From the NCBI GenBank assembly GCA_036257535.1, contig DATAFJ010000239.1, positions 1 to 64,000 on the forward strand: DNA of 64,000 nucleotides, given 5' to 3'. This document shows positions 52,935 to 61,604 of the stretch, one piece after another. Position 1 is the first letter of the stretch, and the number at the start of each line of letters is the position of its first letter. Both the position numbers and the translations under genes were made by a program. The DNA comes from DATAEE01 sp036257535. Its GTDB lineage: Bacteria > Acidobacteriota > Vicinamibacteria > Vicinamibacterales > 2-12-FULL-66-21. The notes below the pieces were generated by a model, which worked only from the letters and a program-made list of their open reading frames with translations, made no database searches and was not told the DNA's origin.

Positions 52935-54191
52935 TCAGGCGCGAACCGGGCGCCGGAACACCGTCGACCAGTCCACCCTGGCGGTCGCCTGCATGAGCAC
53001 GAAAAGCGTCACGATCGAGCCGATCGTCACGGTGAGCCCCGTGTAGCCCTCGAAAAAGAAGGCGTAGCTGAAAAACACCAGAAACACGAGCTGCGCGACG
53101 CCGGCCCGGCGGACCGCGAACCGCATCCCGGCCACCAGCCGCAGGTAGCTCACGACGAGGACGATGCTCGTGGCGGCCGACGCCACGAATGACGCATGGG
53201 TGTTGACGTGATCGACCATGTAGGCGAGCAGAAGGTGGAACGCGAAGAACGCCGCCGACAGGAACGCATAGTTCATCGGATGCAGGGTTTCGTCGCTCAG
53301 GATGCCGAGGATCACGAGAACGGTCATGAAGAACAGCAGCGAGACCGGAGCGAAGAAGGTGATGCGTGCGGCGAGCGGGCCCGGATTCGTCCTGTCTGGA
53401 AGGTCCATGCCGATCGCCTGGCCGGTTACGAGGCTGGAGAACTTCCATTCGATGTTGCGGCCGCGCGGCGTCCGCGTCATGGTCGTCGGGGACATCGTTC
53501 CCGGCGGAAAGTCCACGGCATCGAAGTCTGTGGTCATCGTCACGACCAGATCGCGGACTTGCGTCACGCCGGAGGGCGCCAGCGCGTAGCTCCATTCGTC
53601 GAGGCCGCGCGACATGTACCGAACCTCGAGCGGGACCCGTCCGCCGGCCGGGATCCTTGCGCGCACCTCGACTCCCCGCGCGAGATCGCTCACGCGAGGC
53701 GCTTCGACGCCGTTCAGACGCACGGAGAACTCGTCGTAGATAGCCTCATTGGAAGGGAACTGCAGCCGCGCGACGATGGGCCGGTCCACGTCATCCGGAT
53801 TGGTGATCATGTAGGTCGCCTTGAACGCGACGGTATACGTGTCGTACCACAGCAATCCTTTCTGGCGGTGCTGCAGCCCGAGGTCGACGCTGACACGGCT
53901 CGAATCCAGCGGCAGCGCGAATTCCTCCGAAACGGTTCGCGTGATCTTTCGCGTCACCGAGCGGCCGTCCAGCTGTGGTTCCTGAACGGTCTCGGTCACG
54001 TCCACGGGACGCACCACGAAGGCGCTCGGCGCAGTCTGACGCTGCGGTCCTCCCCACAGCTTTGCGACTTCGGCGCTGAGATGTCCGTCGAATTGCCCGC
54101 TGCGGCTGGTGACCGAGGTACCCAGGATGAACCAGGCAACCGTCGACGTAACCCAGATGAAGGCGATCGCGAACAGGCGTGTTGTCGTCAT
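52935..54191 (-). CDS. CreD-like inner-membrane protein
   Basis: Start at ATG 54191 (MTTTRLFAIAFIWVTSTVAW, signal anchor) gives 418 residues: a large periplasmic beta-rich domain (about 25-275, YDEFSVRLNGVEAPRVSDLA, RIPAGGRVPLEVRYMSRGLD) and then five to six C-terminal helices (ISLLFFMTVLVILGI-like, LLLAYMVDHVNTHASFVASA, LVFLVFFSYAFFFEGYTGLT). That architecture is that of E. coli CreD, an inner-membrane protein tied to envelope stress and beta-lactamase induction. Similarity is by layout plus the YAFLSAAFFAFHLLLAYMVD stretch; function here is inferred. Confidence 0.75.
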   Translation of the reverse strand: MTTTRLFAIAFIWVTSTVAWFILGTSVTSRSGQFDGHLSAEVAKLWGGPQRQTAPSAFVVRPVDVTETVQEPQLDGRSVTRKITRTVSEEFALPLDSSRVSVDLGLQHRQKGLLWYDTYTVAFKATYMITNPDDVDRPIVARLQFPSNEAIYDEFSVRLNGVEAPRVSDLARGVEVRARIPAGGRVPLEVRYMSRGLDEWSYALAPSGVTQVRDLVVTMTTDFDAVDFPPGTMSPTTMTRTPRGRNIEWKFSSLVTGQAIGMDLPDRTNPGPLAARITFFAPVSLLFFMTVLVILGILSDETLHPMNYAFLSAAFFAFHLLLAYMVDHVNTHASFVASAATSIVLVVSYLRLVAGMRFAVRRAGVAQLVFLVFFSYAFFFEGYTGLTVTIGSIVTLFVLMQATARVDWSTVFRRPVRA

Positions 54192-54252
54192 GCCGCCAGC
54201 ATGCGACAGGGGCCGTCCGAAAACCTGAGCGAAACGTGAGGCTTGGGTGAGA

Positions 54253-55677
54253 TCAGCGTGAGCGGCGGCCGGGACGGTGGGTGAGGCCGGTACCGAGGCC
54301 TGCGCCAAAAAAGAAACCTTCCAGCGAGCCGGCGACAGCCCGTGTCACCGGCCGCAGATCGCCTTCGCCCAGGGCGCGCGCCAGCGGCTCCAGTCCCACC
54401 TGTGAGGCCTCGTAGATCTCGGCGGCCCGATCCAGGCTGACCGAAATCATCTGCCAGCCGGCGGCGCCAAGAACACCGCCCGTGACCCCGCACGCGAGTG
54501 CGGTAAAGAGAGCGGCCCTGACGCGGGCCCTTCCATGCGGCGAGGCCATTCCGCCGCCGGGCGGCAACGGAACGCCCACGGCGTACCCCGCTCCCGCCGC
54601 GCCTCCGATCACGAGGCCCTCGAACGCACCGCCGAGCGCGGCGAGCCCGTGACCGAGAACAGCGGTGAGAATCGACTGCAGTAGCGCGCGAACGATCACC
54701 GTCGTTACGAGGCCGGCGATCGCGCCGAGCACCACGAGCCCGAGACGCCGGTGCCTGCGCGCGAGTACTTCCGCCGCGGCCAGGCCGGCGCCGATGCCGG
54801 CCGATCCCACGGCACCCGCAGTGAGTCCGATTGCGGCGAGAGCGGGAAAGATGGCAGCCGTCGCGCGGGAACCCGGTCCGAGCAGGAGGATCACTGCACC
54901 GACGATTCCGGCGAGCGCGCCCGCAACCGCGCCGCCTGCGGCGGCCGCCAGCACGCGGTTCGCGGCAGCGCCCGCCGCACGCCTGATGCGCAGCCGGATG
55001 AGCGCGGCGATCGCCGATGCCGGCGACGGCGCACCTAAAAGAGGCACGTCTCCGGCGTTCGGCACGTCCCATCGTGTGTCGCGGAGAATCGCGCGCGCGC
55101 GTGCCTGCGCCGGTCCCGGCTGGTGGTCGAGCCGCCGCAGAACCTCCTCGGTACCGAGCGCGTGGAGTTGTTCGGCTGCGTCACGTCGATCTTCGTCCCC
55201 GTTAACCGCGTCGGTGCCGGCAACGAGACGCTCGATCAGCTCGTCGGGCGTCGACGAAGCAGCGTCCGGCTTGAGCCGGACCTGAGGATCTTCCAGCCGG
55301 ACCTCCGCCGGAGGAACCGCGGTCTCATCCGGCTCGATATCGACGGCGGAGAAGACGAACCGGTAGCCGTGCCGCGAAACCGTACGGATGTAGCGCGGCT
55401 CGCGCGAGTCGTCCTCGAGCGTGCGGCGGAGCGTGCGGACCGCCTGCGTCAGCGCGCCGTCGGAGACGACCACGTCCGACCAGACCCGGTCGAAGATCTC
55501 ACGGCGGTCGACCGCTTCGTCGCGGCGATCGATCAGAAGGAGGAGCAGATCGAAATACCGCGGGATGAGCGGAACGGGCGTACCGTTCCTCAGAAGCTGC
55601 CTCCGGCGCGGCGAGACGACGAACTCGCCGAACCGGTAACGGCGCGCCTCGGCCCGGCGTGCCGACGGATCGGGCAT
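54253..55677 (-). CDS. winged-helix regulator fused to a Gly/Ala-rich multi-pass membrane domain
   Basis: Residues 12-108 are a PhoB/OmpR-type winged helix (YRFGEFVVSPRRRQLLRNGT, RYFDLLLLLIDRRDEAVDRR, TLRRTLEDDSREPRYIRTVS, RHGYRFVFSAVD). A helical linker with an acidic, Arg-rich middle (about 130-235) follows. Residues about 236-440 form five or more Gly/Ala-rich membrane helices. This is a one-component membrane regulator with an unusual C-terminus that is not a propeller or TPR. It sits between the PQQ-propeller gene (5 bases) and the CreD-like gene (61 bases). Confidence 0.85.
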   Translation of the reverse strand: MPDPSARRAEARRYRFGEFVVSPRRRQLLRNGTPVPLIPRYFDLLLLLIDRRDEAVDRREIFDRVWSDVVVSDGALTQAVRTLRRTLEDDSREPRYIRTVSRHGYRFVFSAVDIEPDETAVPPAEVRLEDPQVRLKPDAASSTPDELIERLVAGTDAVNGDEDRRDAAEQLHALGTEEVLRRLDHQPGPAQARARAILRDTRWDVPNAGDVPLLGAPSPASAIAALIRLRIRRAAGAAANRVLAAAAGGAVAGALAGIVGAVILLLGPGSRATAAIFPALAAIGLTAGAVGSAGIGAGLAAAEVLARRHRRLGLVVLGAIAGLVTTVIVRALLQSILTAVLGHGLAALGGAFEGLVIGGAAGAGYAVGVPLPPGGGMASPHGRARVRAALFTALACGVTGGVLGAAGWQMISVSLDRAAEIYEASQVGLEPLARALGEGDLRPVTRAVAGSLEGFFFGAGLGTGLTHRPGRRSR

Positions 55678-55682
55678 GCCGC

Positions 55683-57116
55683 CTATGGTAGCTGAGCGGA
55701 GCCGCCGATCCTGTACAGCTTCTTTTCAGTTCTGATGTAGATCGCGCCGGACGCGATCGCCGGCGAGGCGAGCGACATCTCGCCCAGATCGTTTCGCGCG
55801 ACTTCGACGTAGCGGTCGGCCGCGTCGAGGACGAACATCACTCCGTCCTCGTTCAGGAAGTAGATGCGCTTTCCGACGGCCGTCGGCGAGGCGGAAAACG
55901 TGTTCCCGCTGCCGCCGACGCGCGCCTTGTAAATCTCCTTCCCCGTCGCCGCGTCGAGGACGATGAGGATGCCCGTGTCATGTACGACGTAGACGCGCCC
56001 TTCGTGCACGAGCGCCGACGGCGTATAGCCGGATGCCCGCGGATGCGACCAGATGATGAACTCGTTGCTCCGAGTGCTTTTTTCGAGTGTGATGTCGCCG
56101 CTTGCGCCCGGCTTGACGGCGAACAAGGGACGGTTGGCATCTCCCTGCGATCCGCTGCCCACGAAGAGCAGCCCGTGTGCCGCGACCGGCGAGGCAGTGG
56201 GCATCGCCATGCCGCCGGCACGCCAGAGCTCTTTACCCTGCAGATCGTACGAGATCACGAAGCCGTGGCCTGTCGTGACGATTTCCGTCCTCAGCTCGTT
56301 CTTCCAGACGAGCGGCGTCATCCACGAGGACTTCGGGAATCCCGTGTTCGGCCGTTCGGATGTCCACTCTTCGCGGCCGGTCGCCGCATCGAGCGCCGTG
56401 ATGTACGACCGCTCTTCGTTGTCGTGCAGGAGATACACGCGTCCGTCGTGAACGACCGGTGACGAGGCCGTTCCGAAGTCCAGATAGATCGGCTGGGGCG
56501 TCCAGTGCTTCTTCCAGAGGAGCGTTCCGTCGAGGCTGTAACAGAACAGGCCGACGTTCTGGCCGAACGAGACGTACACACGTTTACCATCGGTGTATGG
56601 GGTCTCCGACGCGTACGTGTTCTTTCGATGCCGCCCGCCGTACGGCGCGGCCTTGTGCGCTTCGCGCTCCCATACGATCTTTCCGCTGCGGGCGTCGAGC
56701 GCGTACACCATGAAGCGCAGGTCCGCCGCCTCTTCCGGCGACTCGTTGTCGCGTTCGCGAAGCTTCTTGGAGATTTCTTCGTCTGCAAGCCCCTGCGCGC
56801 TCAGCTCCGCGATGTAGTCGTTGCCGTACAGCCCCGGCGTGGGCTGCTTGAAGGGGCGTTTCCCGACGGCGGCGGTCACGAACACGCGGTTCTCCCACAC
56901 GATGGGGGATGACCAGCCGCGCCCGGGAATTTGGGTGGCCCACGCGACGTTCTCGGTCTTCGACCAGCGCTCCACCGCTTTCGGAGAGGAAGACACACCG
57001 CTCAGATCGTGGCCGCGAAAGCCCGGCCACGTTTCGGCGGTGGAGGGCTCCGCGTGAACACGTCCAGCGAACGCCGACAGAACGAGACCGAACACGGCTA
57101 CGCGACGCAGGCTCAT
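55683..57116 (-). CDS. exported PQQ-type beta-propeller protein (BamB / quinoprotein-like)
   Basis: Start at ATG 57116 gives MSLRRVAVFGLVLSAFAGRV as signal peptide (cleavage near HAEP) and a 477-residue product. The mature part is an eight-bladed PQQ-like repeat protein (AWATQIPGRGWSSPIVWENR, VYALDARSGKIVWEREAHKA, VYVSFGQNVGLFCYSLDGTL, ALDAATGREEWTSERPNTGF, IVLDAATGKEIYKARVGGSG). It could be a scaffold like BamB or an oxidoreductase; PQQ-binding residues cannot be confirmed here. An in-frame extension upstream to 57725 was rejected because it lacks similarity. Confidence 0.88.
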   Translation of the reverse strand: MSLRRVAVFGLVLSAFAGRVHAEPSTAETWPGFRGHDLSGVSSSPKAVERWSKTENVAWATQIPGRGWSSPIVWENRVFVTAAVGKRPFKQPTPGLYGNDYIAELSAQGLADEEISKKLRERDNESPEEAADLRFMVYALDARSGKIVWEREAHKAAPYGGRHRKNTYASETPYTDGKRVYVSFGQNVGLFCYSLDGTLLWKKHWTPQPIYLDFGTASSPVVHDGRVYLLHDNEERSYITALDAATGREEWTSERPNTGFPKSSWMTPLVWKNELRTEIVTTGHGFVISYDLQGKELWRAGGMAMPTASPVAAHGLLFVGSGSQGDANRPLFAVKPGASGDITLEKSTRSNEFIIWSHPRASGYTPSALVHEGRVYVVHDTGILIVLDAATGKEIYKARVGGSGNTFSASPTAVGKRIYFLNEDGVMFVLDAADRYVEVARNDLGEMSLASPAIASGAIYIRTEKKLYRIGGSAQLP

Positions 57117-57177
57117 GATGGGCGAGCGTAGCACGCTTCGGTCCGCGGGGACCGTCCGTGGGATGAACGCGGCGAAC

Positions 57178-57594
57178 CTATTTGTACTCGCCCGGGCGCG
57201 GGAACGGCTGCACGCGAGGCCGACCGTCTCCCAGGAGCAGGCGAGTGATCCTGCCCGACGGCCGCACGTCCGCTCGGCGGAGGTCACGCGCACCATCACG
57301 TTGGCGAGCCGCGTTGGGAACGAGCGATGGCAGCAGCAGGGCGTCGATGCGAAGCCCGCGAGCGGCGAGCGGCGGAGATTCCTTCCCGCGCGGCTCGACG
57401 CCTGCCAGCGGCGCGACGAGCAGGCCGACGCAGAGTACGCTGATGGCGCCCAGGATCGTGAGGTCACAGATCTGCCTCCAGGACAGACGTGCGCTGCGCG
57501 AGGGCGCGGACGGTTCGGGATGGACCGGCATGCCCGCAGTCCACGACGGTTCGTATTCAGTAGGAAGAGCCGACGACGGTTGGTTGGTCGGCAT
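57178..57594 (-). CDS. putative small membrane-anchored protein, uncertain
   Basis: A 138-codon frame with a Pro/Ser-rich N-terminus, one good membrane helix (ICDLTILGAISVLCVGLLVA) and then an Arg-rich tail that looks less protein-like. The first half has third-position GC typical of real genes; the second half does not look conserved, so a frameshift is possible. No SD is obvious and no family recognised. If it is not a gene, the 57117-57785 gap is 669 bases with nothing else seen. Confidence 0.4.
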   Translation of the reverse strand: MPTNQPSSALPTEYEPSWTAGMPVHPEPSAPSRSARLSWRQICDLTILGAISVLCVGLLVAPLAGVEPRGKESPPLAARGLRIDALLLPSLVPNAARQRDGARDLRRADVRPSGRITRLLLGDGRPRVQPFPRPGEYK

Positions 57595-57785
57595 GCGGCT
57601 GTTGCCTGCGAAAGATGCGCCACGATTGACGGCATTACGTTTCTGGGCAAACGCCCGACCGCAAAGATCTTGGAGCGTCCATCGAAGCCACGGCGAACCG
57701 TTCGCGGCGCATGGAAAACGGGCAAGCAGGGGAGTTCTTACATGATCACGATTTTAGTGGTACGTTCGCCGACAGGAGGGAACGA

Positions 57786-58238
57786 ATGATTGCCCGGACG
57801 TCGATCGTATTCATCATCTCGGTCGTCAGCGCATTTGCCGCCGGCGCCTACGCCGCGCAGCAGCTCGAACGCACGAATCCACCAGGACTCTCGACGCCTC
57901 AGACCTACTCTCACGTGGTGAAGGCGGGGAAGACGCTGTACATCGCGGGACAGGTCGGCGCGGGACCGGACGGAAAAGTCGTCGGAGCCGGCATGGCCGA
58001 ACAGCTCGATCGCGTGCTGACGAATCTCGGGTTGGCGCTGAAGTCGCAGGGCGCCGATTACAGCCACATCGCCAAGATCACGATTTTCACCACCAGCATC
58101 GCCGAGTTCCGCGAGGCCGCGGCTGTGCGGGCGAAGCATTTCGGGTCGAACAGGCCCGCGAGTACGCTCGTGCAGATCTCGCAGCTTGCCAGTCCCGATT
58201 TCAAAGTCGAAGTCGAGGCGATCGCGGTGCTGCCGTAG
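57786..58238 (+). CDS. RidA family protein with signal peptide (exported enamine/imine deaminase-like)
   Basis: AGGAGGG at 57773-57779 precedes ATG 57786. The 150-residue product opens with an N-terminal signal peptide (MIARTSIVFIISVVSAFAAG, cleavage near AYAAQ), unlike normal cytoplasmic RidA. The YjgF core is complete: TYSHVVKAGKTLYIAGQVGA, DRVLTNLGLALKSQGADYSH, KITIFTTSIAEFREAAAVRA, and NRPASTLVQISQLASPDFKV, where the Arg of RPAST is the residue that anchors the substrate carboxylate in RidA. It could hydrolyse reactive enamines in the periplasm, or act as a non-enzymatic member. Confidence 0.87.
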   Translation: MIARTSIVFIISVVSAFAAGAYAAQQLERTNPPGLSTPQTYSHVVKAGKTLYIAGQVGAGPDGKVVGAGMAEQLDRVLTNLGLALKSQGADYSHIAKITIFTTSIAEFREAAAVRAKHFGSNRPASTLVQISQLASPDFKVEVEAIAVLP

Positions 58239-58313
58239 GCGACGACCTGCGCGCTCCTGCACGGAATGGCACATGATGAAGTCGCATCCTGAATCTCCCG
58301 AAGATCGTCTCGT

Positions 58314-59606
58314 ATGCCCGCCCTGTTGCTGGTGCTAGCCCTGTCCCTGCAGGGCGCCGAGTGCGCCGACGCCGCAGAGTGCCGTGCGAAGGCGCTAGAC
58401 GCCGCGTCGCGAAGCGATTACGAGCTGTTTCACGATCTCGCCTGGCGGGCCATCCAGAAGGGTCCATCGCGCGATCCTGAGCTGATGTACCTGCTGGCGC
58501 GGGCGCAGGCCCTGAGCGGTCGTCCGGGAGACGCGCTCGTGATGCTGCGGCGGCTTGCCGAGAAGGGCGTGCCGAACGACGCCGCCACGAGCGAGGACTT
58601 CGGCCGCGTTCGTGAGCTTCCGGGATGGGCCGAGGTCGAGGCGCTTGCAGGTGGCGTGAAGCCGGCGTCGAGCCCGAGCATGACCGCTGCCGCGCCGGCG
58701 CCGCGAGCCGAGGCCGCTTTGTTGCCGGCCGCCCCCGAGGGGCGCACGGCCGACGCCTCCAAGGGGGATACTGCCGACGAGGTCCGGTTCGATGCGCGCA
58801 GATTCGTACCTGGAGGGCTCGCATACGATGCGGTGTCCCGCCGGTTCGTCCTCGGAGACCGCTCCGCTCGGAAACTCTTCGTCGTCGACGAGCGATCGGG
58901 GCGCGCCAACGACCTCGTCGGCGCAGGTTCGGCCGGATTCAACGACGTCGTCGACCTCGCGATCGATCCGAGGCGAGGGGATCTCTGGGTCGTCAGCACC
59001 ACCGATGGCGCTCCCGACAAGGTGGAATCCGTGCTCCACAAGCTGCAGCTCGTCTCGGGACGGCCGCTCGGCGTATTCCACCCACCAGCGGAAAGTGATC
59101 CGGTCAAGTTCGTGGACGTATCGGTTGGCGCCGATGGCACCGTGTTCGCGCTGGACGCGGCCGGCCGGCGGCTCCTTCGCGTCCGGCCAGGGTCTGATGG
59201 CTTCGATCGCGTTGCCGCGCTCGAGACGCTGGAGCCGCTCAGTCTGGCTATCGCTTCCGATGGCGTGGTATTCGTGTCCCACAGCTCCGGCCTCAGTCGC
59301 GTCGAGTTGCCGGCCGGCAGGATTACGAAGGTAGGTTCGAGCGGAGACGAAGCCGCACTCGCGGGACTCGAGCGGATCCGCTGGACGCGGGGCTCGATCG
59401 TCGCCGTGCAGCGTCAGCCGGACGACTCCCGACGGATCGTCAGGCTGCGGCTCGATCGACGTGGAAGAAAGACGACCGCGATCGATGTGCTCGAATCCAG
59501 CGCGCCCGCCTCTGCAGCCGGCGCCGCGGCAATTGCCGGCAACGCGTTCGTCTATCTCATCGCCGACGAGCGCGGCACAATCGTCCGGCGGGTCCCTCTT
59601 CGATGA
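58314..59606 (+). CDS. exported protein with TPR-like start and NHL/SMP-30-type propeller
   Basis: The 430-residue protein begins with a hydrophobic signal (MPALLLVLALSLQGAECADA), a TPR-like helical section (residues 30-115, DYELFHDLAWRAIQKGPSRD, LARAQALSGRPGDALVMLRR) and a low-complexity linker. A beta-propeller follows (RFVPGGLAYDAVSRRFVLGD, FNDVVDLAIDPRRGDLWVVS, FVDVSVGADGTVFALDAAGR, PLSLAIASDGVVFVSHSSGL). Propeller plus TPR proteins of this kind are unassigned; a binding or lactonase role is possible. It converges on the esterase gene. Confidence 0.75.
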   Translation: MPALLLVLALSLQGAECADAAECRAKALDAASRSDYELFHDLAWRAIQKGPSRDPELMYLLARAQALSGRPGDALVMLRRLAEKGVPNDAATSEDFGRVRELPGWAEVEALAGGVKPASSPSMTAAAPAPRAEAALLPAAPEGRTADASKGDTADEVRFDARRFVPGGLAYDAVSRRFVLGDRSARKLFVVDERSGRANDLVGAGSAGFNDVVDLAIDPRRGDLWVVSTTDGAPDKVESVLHKLQLVSGRPLGVFHPPAESDPVKFVDVSVGADGTVFALDAAGRRLLRVRPGSDGFDRVAALETLEPLSLAIASDGVVFVSHSSGLSRVELPAGRITKVGSSGDEAALAGLERIRWTRGSIVAVQRQPDDSRRIVRLRLDRRGRKTTAIDVLESSAPASAAGAAAIAGNAFVYLIADERGTIVRRVPLR

Positions 59607-59609
59607 TCG

Positions 59610-60377
59610 CTAGGACACGAGAAATCTGATCGCCGGCGCGAGGCGCCGGGCCCAGTCGATCTCGCTGTGGCGGCCTCCTTCGTGCTCCACGTACAACAGG
59701 CTCCGGTCGCGCCGCTCGCCGCCCGTTTTGCCGCGGCGGTAGCCGGCAGCCGTCAGTCGTTCCGCGAGTTCGCGCGCGTCGCGAAGCGTGGCGGCGCCCT
59801 CCTTCGTGCCGACGTCGAGGTACACCTTCCCTGCCGGGCGGGACTTCGCGACCGTATCAAAAATCCGCCGCTCTCCGAACCAGAGCGACGGGCTCATGGC
59901 GCCAACGGCTCCGAACACGTGTCTCTGGCGGAAGAACGCGTACAGGCTGATCAACCCGCCCATCGACGAACCGAGAATCGCCGTGTGCTCGCGCGTCCGG
60001 AGCGTGCGATAACGCCGATCGACGCGCGGCTTCAGGGTGTTTGCCAGGAACGCGACGTACTTCTCGCCCTGGCCGCGGCCGTAGCGCGCGTCGGCGAATG
60101 GCGCGAACTCCGCGATCCGCTCCCGTCCGCGGTGGTGAACGCCGACCGCGATGACCTCGATGCCTTCGCCTGCGAGAGCGGACAGCGTTTCGGTCAGCCG
60201 CCACGTTCCGGCGAACGCGGACGCGGCATCAGAAAGGTTCTGGCCGTCGTGCATGTAGACGACCGGATACCGAGCGCGGCCCTGATGGTAAGAGGGCGGC
60301 AGATAAATATCCACGCGGCGCCGGTTGCGGCGCTCCGGCGACCAGACGCGCTCGATTGTTTCGAGCGCCGTGTTCAT
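59610..60377 (-). CDS. alpha/beta-hydrolase esterase (enterochelin esterase/YbbA-like)
   Basis: The 255-residue protein is of the COG2819/esterase D type: RRVDIYLPPSYHQGRARYPV, VVYMHDGQNLSDAASAFAGT, HTAILGSSMGGLISLYAFFR with GxSxG nucleophile Ser138, FGAVGAMSPSLWFGERR and EHEGGRHSEIDWARRL with the catalytic His. No signal peptide is visible, so it is probably cytoplasmic. It overlaps the ATP-grasp gene by ATGA and is translationally coupled to it. Confidence 0.88.
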   Translation of the reverse strand: MNTALETIERVWSPERRNRRRVDIYLPPSYHQGRARYPVVYMHDGQNLSDAASAFAGTWRLTETLSALAGEGIEVIAVGVHHRGRERIAEFAPFADARYGRGQGEKYVAFLANTLKPRVDRRYRTLRTREHTAILGSSMGGLISLYAFFRQRHVFGAVGAMSPSLWFGERRIFDTVAKSRPAGKVYLDVGTKEGAATLRDARELAERLTAAGYRRGKTGGERRDRSLLYVEHEGGRHSEIDWARRLAPAIRFLVS

Positions 60378-61579
60378 TCGGAGGGCCGCTCGGGAGCGGG
60401 CGCCGTCGCGTAGAATTCGTCGTAGAAGCGGCGCGAGTAGCTGTCGAGCAGCGTTTCGACGCGTGACGCATCGGGCGAGGCGACGATCAATCCCGCGTGG
60501 TACGGTTTCTTCACGCGATGCACAATCTCGGGATCGACGAACCCTGACATATCGGGCTGTTCCTGCCGCGCGAGCGTGAGTACGATGCCGGCCGACCCGG
60601 GTCGTGCCTCAGGCGGCGCGTACGCTCCATCTTCGCCGGCCACTTCGAGCCGCGCCCATTCACGCCACAGATTCAGGCCGGTAGCCGCTTCGATGACATC
60701 GACGATGTAGGCGCCGCCGACGCGCGCGGAGGTTTCGAGAAAGAACCAGGCCCCGTCGGCGCCCCGGATGAACTCGGTGTGCGACACGCCGCGCTGCAGG
60801 CCGAGCCGGGCGAGCACTTCACGGTTCATTGCGAGGAGCGCCTGCGCCTCTTCGCTGCCATCCGCCAGACGTCGCGTGACGAAGAGCCCTCCCTGATGCG
60901 CGATCTCCATCGGGGGTCGCCCGTATTTCATCGCGACTGCGAACCGGATCTCGCCGCCGAAGACAATGGAATCCACGTGATAGACGTCGCCGGCGACGAA
61001 CCGCTCGAGGAGATAGTCCGCGCGGCGATCGCCTGCGGCCTCGAGCGCCGCCCAGAGATCCTCGGCGCCGGAGATCTTCGTGATGCCAATGGCCGCCGCC
61101 GACGAGCGCGGCTTCATGACCCAGGGTGGCGCCGTCCGGTCCGTCCAGTCGCGGATCTCGGCGTCATTGACCAGGCCGACGAAGTCCGGGACGAGGATGC
61201 CGGCGTTTTTGGCGCGCACGCGCATCGCCAGCTTGTCGCGGAAGTGTCGGGCGGTCGTTTCGCCCATGCCGGGCGTGCGCAGGTACTCGCGCAGCATGGC
61301 GGCGAGCTCGACGTCGAAGTCGTCGAGCGCGACGATGCGATCGAGCCGTTCCGTTCGGGCTATCGCGGCGACGGTACGGCGCACCGCATCTGGAGGGGCG
61401 TCTCTCGCGATGCTGTGGAGGACGTCGATGCTGTCCCGCGGCCACGCCGCGTCGGCCAGCGTGTCGGCCGTCAGGAGGAGTACGCGGCAGCCCAGGCGCC
61501 GGCACTCGCGCAGGAACTCCTCGCCTTTCAGATACGTGGCGATGCACAGCACGGTAGGGGGGCGGCGGCCGCTGGACAT
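60374..61579 (-). CDS. ATP-grasp carboxylate-amine ligase-like protein
   Basis: ATP-grasp enzymes activate a carboxylate as acyl phosphate and join it to an amine or thiol. Residues 1-100 are the Rossmann-like pre-domain (VLCIATYLKGEEFLRECRRL, IVALDDFDVELAAMLREYL). The ATP-grasp core has ARHFRDKLAMRVRAKNAGIL, PPWVMKPRSSAAAIGITKIS, YLLERFVAGDVYHVDSIV, VSHTEFIRGADGAWFFLETS and ARVGGAYIVDVIEAATG. The metal-binding motif usually written E-x-N appears as Glu-Thr-Ser, which is unusual. The C-terminal region ends in a basic tail. The product is coupled to the esterase downstream; its start is 25 bases from the divergent second esterase. Confidence 0.87.
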   Translation of the reverse strand: MSSGRRPPTVLCIATYLKGEEFLRECRRLGCRVLLLTADTLADAAWPRDSIDVLHSIARDAPPDAVRRTVAAIARTERLDRIVALDDFDVELAAMLREYLRTPGMGETTARHFRDKLAMRVRAKNAGILVPDFVGLVNDAEIRDWTDRTAPPWVMKPRSSAAAIGITKISGAEDLWAALEAAGDRRADYLLERFVAGDVYHVDSIVFGGEIRFAVAMKYGRPPMEIAHQGGLFVTRRLADGSEEAQALLAMNREVLARLGLQRGVSHTEFIRGADGAWFFLETSARVGGAYIVDVIEAATGLNLWREWARLEVAGEDGAYAPPEARPGSAGIVLTLARQEQPDMSGFVDPEIVHRVKKPYHAGLIVASPDASRVETLLDSYSRRFYDEFYATAPAPERPSE

Positions 61580-61604
61580 CCTTCCCTTATACTCCGGGAT
61601 TCAG

